This document shows positions 42,915 through 53,859 of a DNA stretch of 64,000 nt, piece by piece. The translations under genes were made by a program, and so were the position numbers. The stretch's first letter is position 1, and every line of letters begins with the position of its first letter. Origin of the DNA: Haliotis asinina (Eukaryota; Mollusca; Gastropoda; Lepetellida; Haliotidae); assembly GCF_037392515.1 (NCBI RefSeq), contig NC_090283.1, forward strand, positions 31,884,249 to 31,948,248, given 5' to 3'. Below the pieces are notes generated by a model. It saw nothing but the letters and a program-made list of their open reading frames with translations, searched no databases and had not been told where the DNA came from.

Positions 42915-44313
42915 TGTCCTACGTTGGAGATAATGACACCAAAATTTGTAATTTGTATAATAAATACAATCGTGGAATATTCATAAGCCAAGATATTGAA
43001 GACATAATGATTCTATTGTTTGCAGATGATGTTACAATGTTTTCATTTACAGCAGGTTTGCAACGATAACTGAATGTATTAGATGATTTTAGTAACAAAT
43101 GGAGTCTTGAAGTGAATACAAAAAAAATAATAAACACATATAATTTAGAAACGGTGGTACATCACAGAGAAAAGAGAAATGGTACTTTGGGGATAAACAA
43201 CTAAAAAATGTTACATATTACAAGTACTTAGGGTTGATATTCTCCTCAATGCTCTCATGGTCAAACGCTTGTAATACTCTTGCTGCACAGGCATCTAAAG
43301 CAATGGTTTCTGTATTTCATTTATTTAGAAAGAGAAGATATATCTCATTAAATACAGCCTGTGAAATATGTGATAAGAAAATTGCTTCTGTTTTATTATA
43401 CGCACGTGACATATGGGGCAGTAATTACCATCTTGTAACAGAGCAAGTGCAAACTACATATTTTGAACGATAGTTAAGGGTGGGAAAGTTTGCATCTAAC
43501 AAGGCTATACTTGGTGAGACAGGTAGATGTGATATGCTCATACTAACTCAAGTACGATGTATTAAGTATTGGATTAAGTTGTTGCAGATTTAAGTAAATC
43601 GGTATCCATATCAATGTTATGTGCTACTAAAAATAAACAGATGAAAATGGAAAATGTAATCGGGTGTCCAACATTAGAACTATATTGTTTAGAACAAGTT
43701 TTTCATTTGTGTGGATAATACAAACTGCTGGTGATGTGGATATGTTTATACGGCAGTTTAGAGAAAGATTATCTGATATGTACAAACAAACTTGGCATGA
43801 TTCTATTTGGAACTCGCATTATTTAACGCACTACTCTAAGTTGAAAGGAATTCTGGAGCCTGAATGTTAGATTTTGCAGCTGCATGATAAGTCTCTTCTG
43901 AGGGTAGTTTGTAAATTTAGAATATCGCTACATAATTTTAAAATTGTTTCTTTCAGGAGAGATAAAGACAATTGCATAACTAGCTGTGTATGTATAAATT
44001 GAAATCTTGGTGCGACTGAAGTTGAATACTATGATTTTATGCAGTGTGCAAAATATAATGAAAATCGCCAAAAGTACTTACCGCAGCTGAATGCCATGTC
44101 TCAGTGTGAACAAAGCATGATGAATGTACTACAGTTTAAAGATCCACACGTTATAAAATCAGTTGTTCTATTTTTGAAGCACCTGTTTAAGCATTATTCT
44201 TGAAAATAACACGTGGCATTGTGAAATACTGTAACCGTCAACTGTATTACACGCCGTTAGGACCACATTACTGAATAAATATGTCAGCCTGTCTGTCTGT
44301 CTGTCTGTCTGTT
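42915..44313 (+). pseudogene. 5'-truncated non-LTR retrotransposon (LINE), reverse transcriptase 3' part
   Basis: Translation at about 42,975-43,030 gives a GIFIS...ILLFADD stretch; FADD is the reverse transcriptase catalytic box. It continues into an N-K-W-S-L-E-V-N type segment, then YLGLIFSS-like and SWSNACNTLA residues (about 43,225-43,290), RDIWG (about 43,410), and a C-terminal region up to about 44,180. Many stops and frameshifts interrupt it, so it is dead. The 5' half (endonuclease and RT fingers) is missing, the usual outcome of incomplete reverse transcription. AATAAA at about 44,273 and a (CTGT)n run at 44,289-44,312 probably mark its 3' end. A second copy of the same family lies at 56,975-57,560. 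I cannot assign the clade with confidence. Confidence 0.82.
44289..44312 (+). repeat. (CTGT)n short tandem run
   Basis: Six CTGT repeats directly after the AATAAA of the LINE remnant. It is likely the element's microsatellite-type 3' tail rather than an independent microsatellite. Confidence 0.8.
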
Positions 44314-45420
44314 GTCCTTATATGCAGATTTCATGTGCCCAAGGTTTAACACGTGATTATTCGATTTCTGTACTGTATGTCAGCTGGTGACCAGTGGTGA
44401 CAGCCCGTTACTATGACAACAGACATAATGCAACCGTGACAATACTGTGTAATCAACCACCTACTGATGTGGCCTGTCTGATGGTCATGAATCACTGTGT
44501 CATGGTTCTAATAATCGTGTCATTTTGATATATTACACGCGTGTATTCAAGAGATGTACAATGAACAGGAGTCAGTGTAGTATAAAAAAATATAGCAGCC
44601 AAAATATTTATTCGTCACAAATTTATTCCTTATACGGTTTTAAAGCTCATGATGACTAGTTTAAGCCTAGATGTAAATTAGATCTTGTTGTATATAACCA
44701 GACACAGTGTCATTATAGGGACAAATATAATATTAAATACATATTATAATTTAGAGGACGATTTGGTTGCTTCTCACTGTAATGAAATCAGTTCTGTTGT
44801 GATACACACTTTTCAAGACTGATATCCCATGTTGGTGATAAATTGCTTTACTGCTGGCCGTCCAGTTGCCATGGTTGTTATACCAGCATAATTGTGTCAT
44901 TGAACTTCGATATTATACTGCTGACTAGTTATACTATATTATAGGTCATATAAATACTTTACACAAATCGTCGTATGTTATGCTAGGTATGGCTGTATCT
45001 GTCACAATCAATAAACTGTATTGACGTCATCACATGTTGTGTTTTACTTCAATAACATCAGCCTGTGGTGTGCTTCACTATAATGGGTATTATGATACAG
45101 AAATAAATCTTTCACCTGGTGAGAAAAACTTTATTTATATTTCTGTCTGTGCCCAAATATGGTGTCTACATTAATCCTTTTGTTCCACTGTGACTTGTCA
45201 GAGCCTCCTATTGAGGTGCACCGTGTTCGTTCATCCAAAACATTGCAATGCAAGTACCACTAAGGCTGCACTCATATATCTGAGAGGCGTCACAATTTTC
45301 ACCTTTCCGATCATAAACCTTCTCCCCTTGTGTTTTCTGCTGTTTGTCCTTCCGGTTGTCTGATGGCATGTTTCCCAGACACAACCTGAGCATGACGTGC
45401 CGGTTTCACATGTATTAAGG
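44314..45420. other. Intergenic, nothing recognised
   Basis: AT-rich sequence with no domain, repeat or splice pattern I can support. A 61-codon minus-strand frame at 45,208-45,393 is rich in K, E and C but has no recognisable motif or partner exon. Confidence 0.5.
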
Positions 45421-45578
45421 GAGTGAGTGAGGTTGGTTTCGCGTCGTTTTTATCAATACCCCAGCAGTATCACAGCAGAACACACCAGAAATGGGTTTCA
45501 CACATTGTATCCAGGTGGGAAATCGAATCCGGATCTTCAGTTCGCCTTACCCACAGAGCTGATCCAACGCCCCACCCA
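45421..45578 (-). mobile_element. tRNA-derived SINE with (CACT)n tail, copy 1
   Basis: Read on the minus strand, this starts with a degenerate tRNA-like head (GGGTGGGGCG...), has a B-box-like GATTCGATTTCCCAC, a body with CCATTTCTGGTGT and ends in CACTCACTC. The two plus-strand copies at 47,480 and 61,747 share head, body and tail. The A box is eroded. Open frames on both strands here are shadows of the SINE. Confidence 0.8.
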
Positions 45579-46239
45579 TTTATTAAGAAATACTGGTATC
45601 TTGAATTGAACTCTATGATCAAAATTGTTTTTGTATTGATAACACATAAATACATTTTGAGCAATCACGAAATATTGTTTTCTGATATCTCTATAACACT
45701 CTGCGGTATCTACTTGGATATTAGAAATTAATCAAACATATGTTAAATTGTTTTCCGATATATTTAAAACATTATTGATATCCTAAGCAGAATACACGTA
45801 TCTCAAAAACAACTGAAGATATCTTTAACTTCTTAATAAATGTGAGAACGGCTTGCCAAACTTCTGCTGCATTCAAAACTAGGACATTTGTTTCAGAACC
45901 GCCTATGCTTCGGCCATGCAAGTGGTGTTGACCCATTTTTCAAATCCATACTCACTAACCCTCATGAAGGTTTTTCGAAATATTATGAACTTGAAATGTC
46001 AGTGTGATTCTGTTTGGTGGGGTACTTCTAAGACGAAAATGACCTTTATGAAATCTTCTGTTCATGTATACAAACTTCCAATATGTGTATACGTAAGCTA
46101 ATGTAGCAAGAGATACTGTTGTATTTTACTTTGTGGAGAATTTACAAAGACTTTCCGAAAGACCACAGAAAAACATTTGCTGCTGTTAACACAGGAATGA
46201 ACACTGTGAAAACATTGTCGCATGATCACGGGACAGCGT
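45579..46239. other. Intergenic, nothing recognised
   Basis: AT-rich with several ATATCT-like runs. No gene, repeat or element could be identified. Confidence 0.5.
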
Positions 46240-46800
46240 ATCTGAAGACACTGAACAAGTCTAATGAGCGAACAAAGTACAGCAAATTGACACCACTGCT
46301 GATCGCCTGTCTTCAACGATGAATCAAGACGTATTCTGATGGTAAGATTTGGTGGCGGAAGTGTCATGGTTTGCGTTTTTGTTGAGTGGGATTGCAGGAT
46401 GTGATAATGCAGCTTCCGACTACCCGTTTACCCGTTGGAACCTTAATGCTGCAGTGTACCATGTGTTTTCCCCTGATTCCATTTATGGCAGCACATGGTA
46501 CAGGTATGCACTTTCAACACGACGATGCCAGACCTCATACTGCCAACTTGACCTGGAATTATCTGCAGAATGCAGGAACCCACGTCCTTGACTGGCTGTA
46601 AATATCACCTACCCTAAATCCAATCGAGCATAACTGAGATGCTCTTGGTAGAGGTCTGCGTATTCTAAGGAACCCAACCCAGAATTTACCGGATCTTGGT
46701 GCTGCTGTGAAGGAACAATGGCGTCGACTCTGCTAATGTAGTTACATGCACCAGGCTGTCCATGAGGAGGCGTCACCTGGCAATTGTATGTGATCGCACG
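46240..46800 (+). pseudogene. Decayed Tc1-like transposase
   Basis: Fragments in three frames give the Tc1 order: FNDESR (first catalytic Asp, about 46,312-46,326), RFGGGSVMV (about 46,342-46,372), QHDDARPHTA (second Asp, about 46,518-46,547) and SPTLNPIEHNWD (catalytic Glu, about 46,606-46,640). The distance between the second and third residues fits the DD34E class of Tc1. About 30 residues normally found between DESR and RFGGG are missing, and several frameshifts and stops are present. No N-terminal paired-like DNA-binding domain is visible, so this is an internal relic. The terminal inverted repeats were not located. Confidence 0.85.
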
Positions 46801-47479
46801 CTACTGAACGTTTGAAACATCACATTTTAATTCTTGTAACTTGATGTTTTGTCTTCGCCTTTTGTTGATAAATTCTGTGATCACATGGAACCGATTGTTG
46901 GTATTGTGATTATTCTCAGTCCATCCCATCGACCTTAAAAAAATAAATGATAATCTCTGTACCACATTCCTGTGTCCTTTCTTTCGTATGTAAATAAAAT
47001 CGGAGGTTGCGACCGATTAGTGTTAATGTAGCCACTTAACTCAACTGTCCACACTGTTTAAAGGTACTGTTTACACGTGTTCGTAACGTTGGAACGGTTT
47101 TGTCGTGAGTTCAATAAATCATGAAACTGAATAAAAATTGTGTCAAATTCATAACAAACCTTTACATCAAACTGCAGCTGTTCGCATCCAAGATATTTGC
47201 ACATGTTTTTCAGCAATTTATGATGATCCGAATGCAATTCACATGTATATGGTTTGCAGTTGGTTCCCCAAAATTAGCGGAGAAATTCGTCTTGGTGGTA
47301 ACCAAATATATATGCACCACATATAGTCAGTTCTTTAAGTGAGTCTTAGCTTTAGTATATATACTATATATCATCTAAACCATGAAGGCTAGAACTCTTT
47401 ACACAAAGCTGTGTGTCTCGAAGTCCAGCCACAAACGTATTATTTCAGAACACACGTATTTCATGATCTTTGGGCTAGT
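46801..47479. other. Intergenic, nothing recognised
   Basis: Contains two overlapping short open frames at 47,121-47,342 without recognisable motifs. The right end is where homology to the second TRIM copy begins. Confidence 0.5.
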
Positions 47480-47642
47480 GGGGTAGCCTAGTGGTTAAGG
47501 TGTCCGTTCGGCACGCCATAGACCCGGGTTCGATTTCCCACATGAACACAACATGCGAAACACATTTCTAGTGTCTCCCCAGGTGATAGTGCTGGAATTT
47601 AGATAAAAGCGGAGTAAAACCATACTCACTCACTCACTCACC
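47480..47642 (+). mobile_element. tRNA-derived SINE with (CACT)n tail, copy 2
   Basis: A pol III A box TAGCCTAGTGG (47,484-47,494) and B box GGTTCGATTTCC (47,527-47,538) are 33 bp apart, as in tRNAs. They are followed by a body with TTCTAGTGTCTCCC and GTGATAGTGCTGGAATTTAG and a CACTCACTCACTCACC tail. It is the leftmost sequence shared with the 61,747 copy, so it marks the edge of the TRIM segmental duplication. Confidence 0.9.
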
Positions 47643-47703
47643 ATTGAGTTTCAAATCTGTTTAAGTTAACGAAATGATTTAACATGAGCATTTTACAAAT
47701 CAC

Positions 47704-47790
47704 ACATGTTGGCGAATAGGAGCCTCACTCTGAGGGTTTCGGTTCGGATCCCGGAAAGGAATCGGTATATTACTAATAAAATATACTCCC
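47704..47790 (+). mobile_element. Second tRNA-like module downstream of the SINE
   Basis: TTGGCGAATAGG (47,709-47,720) resembles an A box and GGTTCGGATCCC (47,741-47,752) a B box, at tRNA-like spacing. The corresponding module in the duplicate has GGATTCGAATCCC (62,011-62,023), closer to a tRNA T arm. It could be a separate SINE head or a decayed tRNA pseudogene. Confidence 0.5.
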
Positions 47791-48127
47791 AAATAAAATG
47801 AAATTTTCACTTAACCGATGGTCTTACATATTCAGAACTATCCAGTGTTCGGAAAGTCACAAAAATAATGCTACAAGTTTATTTCCGCTGTTTTTACAGA
47901 TGGTAGCGCAATCTCTTGTCAGCTTCTGTTCCCTTATCCACAAACGTCGAGATATCTGGTCAGAAAGCAGTGATTTGTGCCAATCGAAGTCTGAGATGTC
48001 TCCCTTATTTAATCCGTGAGACACTTCTTACTAACAACAAAACCCAGATAATTAGAAGAAAAAAAAAGATTCTGTGAACTTGATTGAGTTTCGGAATATG
48101 TTTAGCGCCACGTACACTATGACATTC

Positions 48128-48146
48128 TATGTCCGCTTCAATCACT
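48128..48146. repeat. 19-bp dispersed motif, site 1
   Basis: TATGTCCGCTTCAATCACT, one of five near-identical sites around the two SPRY exons. This one lies in the extra 190-bp segment found only in copy A. Confidence 0.7.
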
Positions 48147-48523
48147 TTCACCACATTTCGAACTGACATCTTAATGTGACGTGTGTGGATTCACAACTGC
48201 AATAATTTCATTACAACTGTTCATGTGGGGATTTAAAACATTTACATTACACAGTAGAAACCAAATACCTGAATAAATTCATGATTTAAAACAACTTTTG
48301 ATGAATTTTTGCCATCAGTTATTTGTTGTGCCATTTCCCAGACATGTATGAAATGTATGATAAACTGGTCAACTACTGCAGAATAATAATCATAACAATA
48401 GTCATGTGGGGATGCAAAATGTTTGTAACATCCCACAGAATCCAGTCAAGTAGAAAAACAACACATTTAGATGACCTCGTTACATTCTTGTACACAACAA
48501 ATAATACATAGACAGACAACTTA

Positions 48524-48542
48524 TACGTCCGCCTTAATCACT
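48524..48542. repeat. 19-bp dispersed motif, site 2
   Basis: TACGTCCGCCTTAATCACT, about 75 bp beyond the stop codon of TRIM copy A. Its counterpart in copy B is at 62,598-62,616. Confidence 0.7.
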
Positions 48543-48602
48543 ACGATTACATTTGACAGTTTAAATAAATAAATCGCACTTGCATGTTTACACAATGTCA
48601 TG

Positions 48603-48613
48603 TTTATTTTATT
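48603..48613 (-). promoter_or_regulatory. Polyadenylation signals of TRIM copy A
   Basis: Two overlapping AATAAA hexamers on the minus strand lie within about 13 nt of the TAG stop, which would give a very short 3' UTR. The cleavage site cannot be placed from sequence alone. Confidence 0.6.
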
Positions 48614-48615
48614 GT

Positions 48616-49295
48616 CTAATTCAAGGCGTCATAGATAAGTGCCTTCTTGTTGTCAGTCATGGTGATATCTACCCCACTTGTCATCTTCATGTTGACTGTG
48701 TAGAGACTTGGCGGCCCAACACTAAACACGGGAAGGAAAGACTCCCTCCACTCAACATCCACCTTGGCTAAAACAACCTCTCTGTCCAGGTCGATGAAGG
48801 AGAGTCTCCCTCTCCCCACATCCAGCACAACGCCATAGTGGAGGGTGGCCTGTGTACCGGGTGTGTTTGATATTGTGTTTCTGTAACAATTTCCTTCCCC
48901 CTCCGGCTGCCACACGCTGGTACATAGACTCCCCAGGTGTGTGTCACAACTCTCTACACTGACACACCAGGAGCGGCGCTGTAGACAAACAAAGCACCCA
49001 CTGTCCACCTGACTCTCCTCCACCACACCCACCTCCAGGACAAGACACAACCCTCTACGCACCACACCCACCCTACAGTGTCTCTCCCAGTACTGTGGGG
49101 TGTGTGGGGCAGAGGTGACAGTAGAGGGGGATGGAGGAAGGGGGATGGAGGTGGAGGCACATGTACCCTCATATTTCCGTAACCTAACGCTGTGTGTGTG
49201 TTGTGTAGCGGGCGGCGAGTTGACCAGTTGACCGTCAGTAGTTACGTGGCACACGTCTGTGTTGGCTCGAGCAGCGTCCAGTTGTAGTTGAGGAC
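48616..49295 (-). CDS. TRIM copy A last coding exon: SPRY-type domain
   Basis: Acceptor TATTTCCAG, then 227 codons ending in TAG. SPRY-like landmarks in order are PQYWE, LVLEVGVV, WCVSVESCDTH, LDVGRGRLSFIDLD and FLPVFSVG. The segment has many cysteines. The exon is 1 codon shorter than its paralog at 62,690-63,372 and is intact. In other TRIM proteins this domain binds the target protein. Confidence 0.85.
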
Positions 49296-52200
49296 CTGGA
49301 AATATACATTTTGTTTACAGTTTAACAACTTTCCCAGACAAACAAAGTAGACATTTTATTGTCAACCTCGTTTCAATGTTCAAAAACAGCGCACTGACAT
49401 AACGGCTACCGTTTACGTGTGTGTGTGAATTTTGTCAGAATTGTGATGTATATAGATATTATAACGATGGGTAATCTAAATATTTTTCATGCAATTTTAC
49501 ACTGACGGACAATGAAATAAAACATTTTGTAAGAAATTGTTAGTTCAGCTTGTTCGCTGTCTGTAGTCAGAAATAGACACTTGCCGCCTGAAAACACATT
49601 TGTATAAACTTCATATCAGGATAAAACTATCATTTGTTGTATTCTAAACTCATCTTATACGATTTAGTAAACAAAATAGTTCTTTACATCCGAGTGTTCA
49701 ACAGACACAGTATCAACAGGTAAATTCTACGTCCGCTTCAATCACTGACCACAGTCTGAATACACTCGCTGGGCGGGACACAGGTTGTAGCGTTATGTGT
49801 ATTGACTAGAACATGTGGTAATATATCATTCCAACGCTATTTATCACTCCAACACTAAATAGTTTAACATTAGACAGTTTTCAAATTGATCATATTCTTA
49901 TATATTTACAAAGTTCATTACAAAGTTTATCAAAAATATACAATTTTCCCGGGACTCTCAATGTCTCCAGTTATTTTCACATATTTGACATTTAAGTAAT
50001 CGAAGATCATGTCTCACAAAACAAACTTTTTACACATGCGAATGGTGAAAGTCTTGTCATCAACTTGTTAAACCCATTCCAATAATATTCATGTAAATAA
50101 CGCTATAACGTCCATTGAATACTGAGCTTGCAGTTTCAACATTTATTACGGCTTTAAAGCACTAAATTGTATTATCTGCTTAATATATGGAAAACACTCA
50201 TTATTTAGGCAAATTAGCTTATTAGGCATAAATCCTCTTTAAGTATAACGTCCGTTGTTGCGGACATCGCACATGTTACTGCCGTAACCTTAGGCTGTCA
50301 TCTCACTGATTACATTGACAAAGTCTGTTACAGGTAATTGATCATCACACAATATAAATACATATAATAAGATAACACTCTGTTCAAAATGTTAACAGAA
50401 ATAATGCAAAAAAGTTTTATTATTATTAACTTATTCACTTATTCACGCAGCTGGTACATGCTCAAGGCGCCGTTTTTACCCCTTCTGTCACTGGAGGTCA
50501 ATACCAACGGGGCGCAGCTGCCCCCCTGACACACAGACACAGTACTTTGTACAAATTTATACGTTGCTGTATCCGCAAAACTACGTGTTTGCGTGAGTTC
50601 ATGTGGCCACCATCTGGTCATTTACTAACGTATCGTGGACAGGGTTGTGCATTGTACATTAGGGGTTGTGACAAAACTGAAAGAGTCAGCACACCAGATT
50701 TATACATCGGTCAAGCTCGCTGGGTCTTTAGCATCTCACAAGGCGCACCTGGCACCCCTCCCCACCACCAGGAGCCCATGCTTTAATGAGTCTGAATCCT
50801 GTTCCTTACCATCTGGTTAAAAGATGGAAACCATACATAGAATATAACCAGTCGCATGTCTTTGATAGCAAAATATCCGACACTAGAACTGGGATCGCAA
50901 TGGATTTCGGTGATACTGAAAGCGGCCGATGTGAAAGTATTTCAGTGGCGTCCTCTACAACATCCCCGGTGTTGAACACTAGGACAGAGCCAGTAAATTA
51001 TCCTGTTTGAGAAGGGCGCACATCAGTAGTGTAACGTCACCAATCACGAAACTGACTTTACTCACATAGTAATGTCAACGTGGTCCCTGTTCCTGTTTCC
51101 AGATTGTAGGTCTTACTCCCCGTATCTGTAAAACATTTCTAGGATTAAAGAAAAAAATAACTGTGCTAACAGATCTACACATGAAGAAATAAAGAGCAAG
51201 TTCGATGTCCAGGACTTGGGAGGTACTCCATCGTAGCATACTATTTCCACGACACATCTGGGTCTGTTTAACAGTGAAGATTAAACACAAATGTGACTGC
51301 TGTCGGGTATTGATAATCTTTGTCCATTATGTGTACACATATCACAATACCAGGATAACATGTTGTACAAAATCCAAATGTTGATTTCCAGGATATGTAT
51401 TTGCTAATGTTGTTAACTTGTGACCATTAATTGCTATTTTCACTGAAATCAAAGGTATGTTTGGGACTGTGTTTCTGATACATATCAGAATAGTTATGAA
51501 TCTATTCTGATAACATAGCATGACAAAAGGGACATGTAAACAGTTTTGCTATTTTCTATTTTCATAATTGCTTTCAAGGTAATGCAAAATAACCTTACCA
51601 AACTGTGGTAGTGGTTTTGTATCACTGGCAGCCTCCGGGGACGTCATCTTGAAACGAGATAAAACAATTCAATGTCGCGATCTCAGACTCACAGTTGGCA
51701 AGTTTCAGCTCGAATAAACAAGCTCAGTTCACGGACAATGGGAACATTATGCGCACTTTGGTATGGTAATCGTGAAGTATTGATGTTACTTACTTAATAA
51801 ACAACGCGACGTACATACGCATGTATCATCCAAAACTGTATTCCACAGGAGATATCGCTTATGTGAGTTCAGATGAGTTCAGCTCATATCTTCTATGAGA
51901 TATCACTTTGGCAGTACTTTTTGCACAATGTTCAGGCAATCCTATGACGTCATGAACTAATAAAGAATGATTTTGGATGATAAACAGAATCTCACATTTG
52001 CGTCTACTGATATCAATTATATCAATACTCGGTGACAGAGGTAAAAATATTCTCGGCAAGCCTCAGATATCTGTTACTTTGTCAACTCGTGTTGACATAT
52101 TTGATACCAGTGAGATTCTATATGTCTTCACACTAAGAAGTACTTACCTGCTTGTGTGCGTTCTTCATGTCAGTTAAATGGTACTCGGTGGTCTGTGCAC

Positions 52201-53516
52201 CTTTGTCTGTAAGATAATCCACAGCTGTTCATTAATCAAGTCTTTTATGTCATGATAACCAGCAAATGTTTCCTCAACTCATTTAAATGTTTATTTGAAT
52301 TATTATTGGAAATGTCTAAATACAGCGTCGATATGCCACCTTAAATAGGCATTATACCATAGGAAAATGTGAAAAAGATGTTTCAAACTTTTTCACTTTT
52401 GACAAAGCGTAATCAGTATTACTGTAAACATTAAGACGTATTCTTAAAGTATGAAGTAAGCACCTGTATGTGTGTGTTTATCAGATGCTGATCCATGTCC
52501 ACTGACAGATCCGAAGGCAGAGATGTCGGATTTCAATTTATCCAGCCCTCTCGTGTTGAATTTGGCTGCAGGTGTTCTGTGCCTCTCTGGTGGAAGTGAT
52601 CCGAGGTGCGTCTTCATTGTGTCTTGTATTGAACTCTCCAGTGTGAGAAAGTCCAAGTTTGAAGCATATCTGAGCACGGTTTTGATATAGTCTGAGGTCC
52701 ACTTGCATCGTTCACTCTCACCTTCAGAGGTAACTTGCTCAGTGTGTAGATTTGACAGTTCCTGCTTCGTCTGATTCTCAAGCTCGCTGATCAGCTCCTC
52801 CTTTCTCTGGTCGAGTTGTGACCTCAGAGAATGGAAAGTGTAGTGGATGTCCTCCTTCAGAGCACTGCTTGTCTTCTTGGTGTCATTTATGGCTTTGCTT
52901 ATGCTCTTCAAATAATCTCTCGGTGACACGTATGATGTGCAGTCACATTCTTCCCAAGTTGTTCAATCCGTCCCCTAGCAGCATCAACACCTACATCTCC
53001 AACGTCGTGATCAGCATGGTCATTAACTCTGCATTTGGCACAGATTAATATGTTGCAGGTTTTATCAAAATATTCCAGAGGATAAGGACTGTGAAGTTTG
53101 CAAACTGGTTTAGTATTTATACTTCCTGTTGCTTCGTCCACAATGGTTTCCACAACATGTCGTCTGGTAGTTTTAAAACTGTTGTGCAAGTTCTGACAAT
53201 ATTCACAGAGTAACTCCTCACACTCCTGACACCAACACACAGCCTGGTTGCCGTCATCTTCGTGTGTACAGAGAAGTTCTGTAAGGCGATGTTTGGCTGT
53301 CAGATGGAATATTTCCTTCTGTCGCACTGCATCCTTCTGGAGGCTTGTGTCTGTGAGGCTGACCTGCCTCTGACATGTAGAGCATGATATCACACCACCA
53401 GCTGCAGATGTCACACATGTCTCACACACGGCATGAAGACAGGGCAACAGGTAGGGGGAGGAGCTTTTCAGGGTAAACTGTTGCTGACAGACAGAACACC
53501 TGGGGAAGGCGTCCAT
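48616..53516 (-). CDS. TRIM-family protein (RING, B-box1, B-box2, coiled coil, SPRY), four coding exons, one frameshift
   Basis: This is the only complete host gene seen. Coding exons: 53,516-52,465, 52,206-52,148, 51,647-51,599 and 49,295-48,616. Donors are CAG/GTGCTT, CAG/GTAAGT and TTTG/GTAAGG; acceptors are CTTACAG, TTTCAAG and TTTCCAG. Phases join as 1, 0 and 1 with every joined codon open. The product would be about 614 residues. RING-TRIM proteins are typically E3 ubiquitin ligases in the cytoplasm or nucleus, often expanded in molluscs and often linked to innate immunity; the substrate is unknown. One nucleotide is missing at about 52,925-52,945, which stops the first frame at 202 codons (stop at 52,908) while the coiled-coil frame continues open. 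This is either a pseudogene, an allele or an assembly error. The acceptor-like TTTCAG just before the ATG implies noncoding leader exons upstream. Confidence 0.85.
49296..51598 (-). other. Intron 3 of TRIM copy A (2.3 kb)
   Basis: The SPRY-proximal 700 bp is homologous to the same region of copy B. A more GC-rich stretch at about 50,440-51,010 has overlapping open frames on both strands, without recognisable domains or good splice sites; I see no further gene. Confidence 0.6.
49728..49746. repeat. 19-bp dispersed motif, site 3
   Basis: TACGTCCGCTTCAATCACT in intron 3, about 430 bp upstream of the SPRY exon acceptor, matching 63,771-63,789 in copy B. Confidence 0.75.
51599..51647 (-). CDS. 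TRIM copy A coding exon 3 (49 bp linker exon)
   Basis: Acceptor CGTTTCAAG and donor G/GTAAGGTT. It encodes 16 residues (MTSPEAASDTKPLPQF) plus one base that completes a Gly codon with the SPRY exon. It begins with ATG, so it could also serve as an alternative start. Confidence 0.78.
52148..52206 (-). CDS. TRIM copy A coding exon 2 (59 bp linker exon)
   Basis: Bounded by acceptor TTATCTTACAG and a strong donor CAG/GTAAGTA. With the single base carried over from exon 1 it encodes 20 residues (DKGAQTTEYHLTDMKNAHKQ) and ends in phase 0. Small linker exons between coiled coil and SPRY are usual in TRIM genes. Confidence 0.82.
52465..53516 (-). CDS. TRIM copy A coding exon 1: RING, two B-boxes, coiled coil
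   Basis: The RING finger has the C3HC4 set C7, C10, C26, H28, C31, C34, C45, C48. B-box1 spans about residues 83-120 (C83, C94, C99, C104, C107, H111/H120) and B-box2 residues 139-170 (C139, H142, C154, C159, C162, H167, H170). A K/E/L-rich coiled coil follows in the shifted frame (52,929-52,465). The ATG at 53,516-53,514 is chosen because the RING starts at once and an acceptor-like CAG directly precedes it. The exon is 1,052 bp; phase with exon 2 requires 1,053, which independently supports loss of one base near 52,935. Confidence 0.87.
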
Positions 53517-53859
53517 TCTGAAACATGTGATATTCTAGTCTCCATTCCAGCGAGACTATTGCTGTACACCACATATCGTCAATTCAGTAATACGAATAGT
53601 TTATCAAGAATGACATACTGAATCCCCCAGTTACATGCTCTATAATTCCGCACTTAAACTTGATCAGGGAAGAATTTCAGTAAAACACCGGTAATCACAT
53701 CACATCGCATCACATTGAGTAAGGTGAAAAAGGAACAATGCGTGTGACTACTTGGAGAGATCGAGAGAGCAACACTGATGACTAATAACATCTCGGAGTA
53801 CTGAAGACTAATTACATCTCGCAGTATATTTTACGACATGAAAACTGATATTAAAACAG

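Larger units (their letters stand above)
47480..50010. repeat. TRIM-locus segmental duplication, visible part of copy A homologous to 61,747-64,000
   Basis: SINE, tRNA-like module, 3' flank, SPRY exon and adjoining intron all align in order with 61,747-64,000. The offset is about 14,267 bp at the SINE and 14,074 bp at the stop codon, because copy A carries about 190 extra bp near 48,070-48,270. That extra piece resembles sequence just downstream (GTTCATGTGGGGATTTAAAA versus GTCATGTGGGGATGCAAAAT), so it may be an older local duplication. Upstream of the SINE there is no similarity. Confidence 0.88.

Noticed and set aside
45208-45393. Possible small host exon on the minus strand
   Set aside because: No recognisable motif, no clear flanking splice partners, and only 61 codons; too weak to annotate.
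45423-45731. Overlapping open frames on both strands
   Set aside because: They lie mostly within the minus-strand SINE copy and show no domain.
47480-47560. Functional tRNA gene
   Set aside because: A and B boxes are present but the acceptor and anticodon stems do not pair, and the sequence continues into a SINE body with a CACT tail.
48954-49172. Second reading frame within the SPRY exon (72 codons)
   Set aside because: It is a shadow of the SPRY frame; the paralog keeps the SPRY frame as the longest open one and shares the splice phase.
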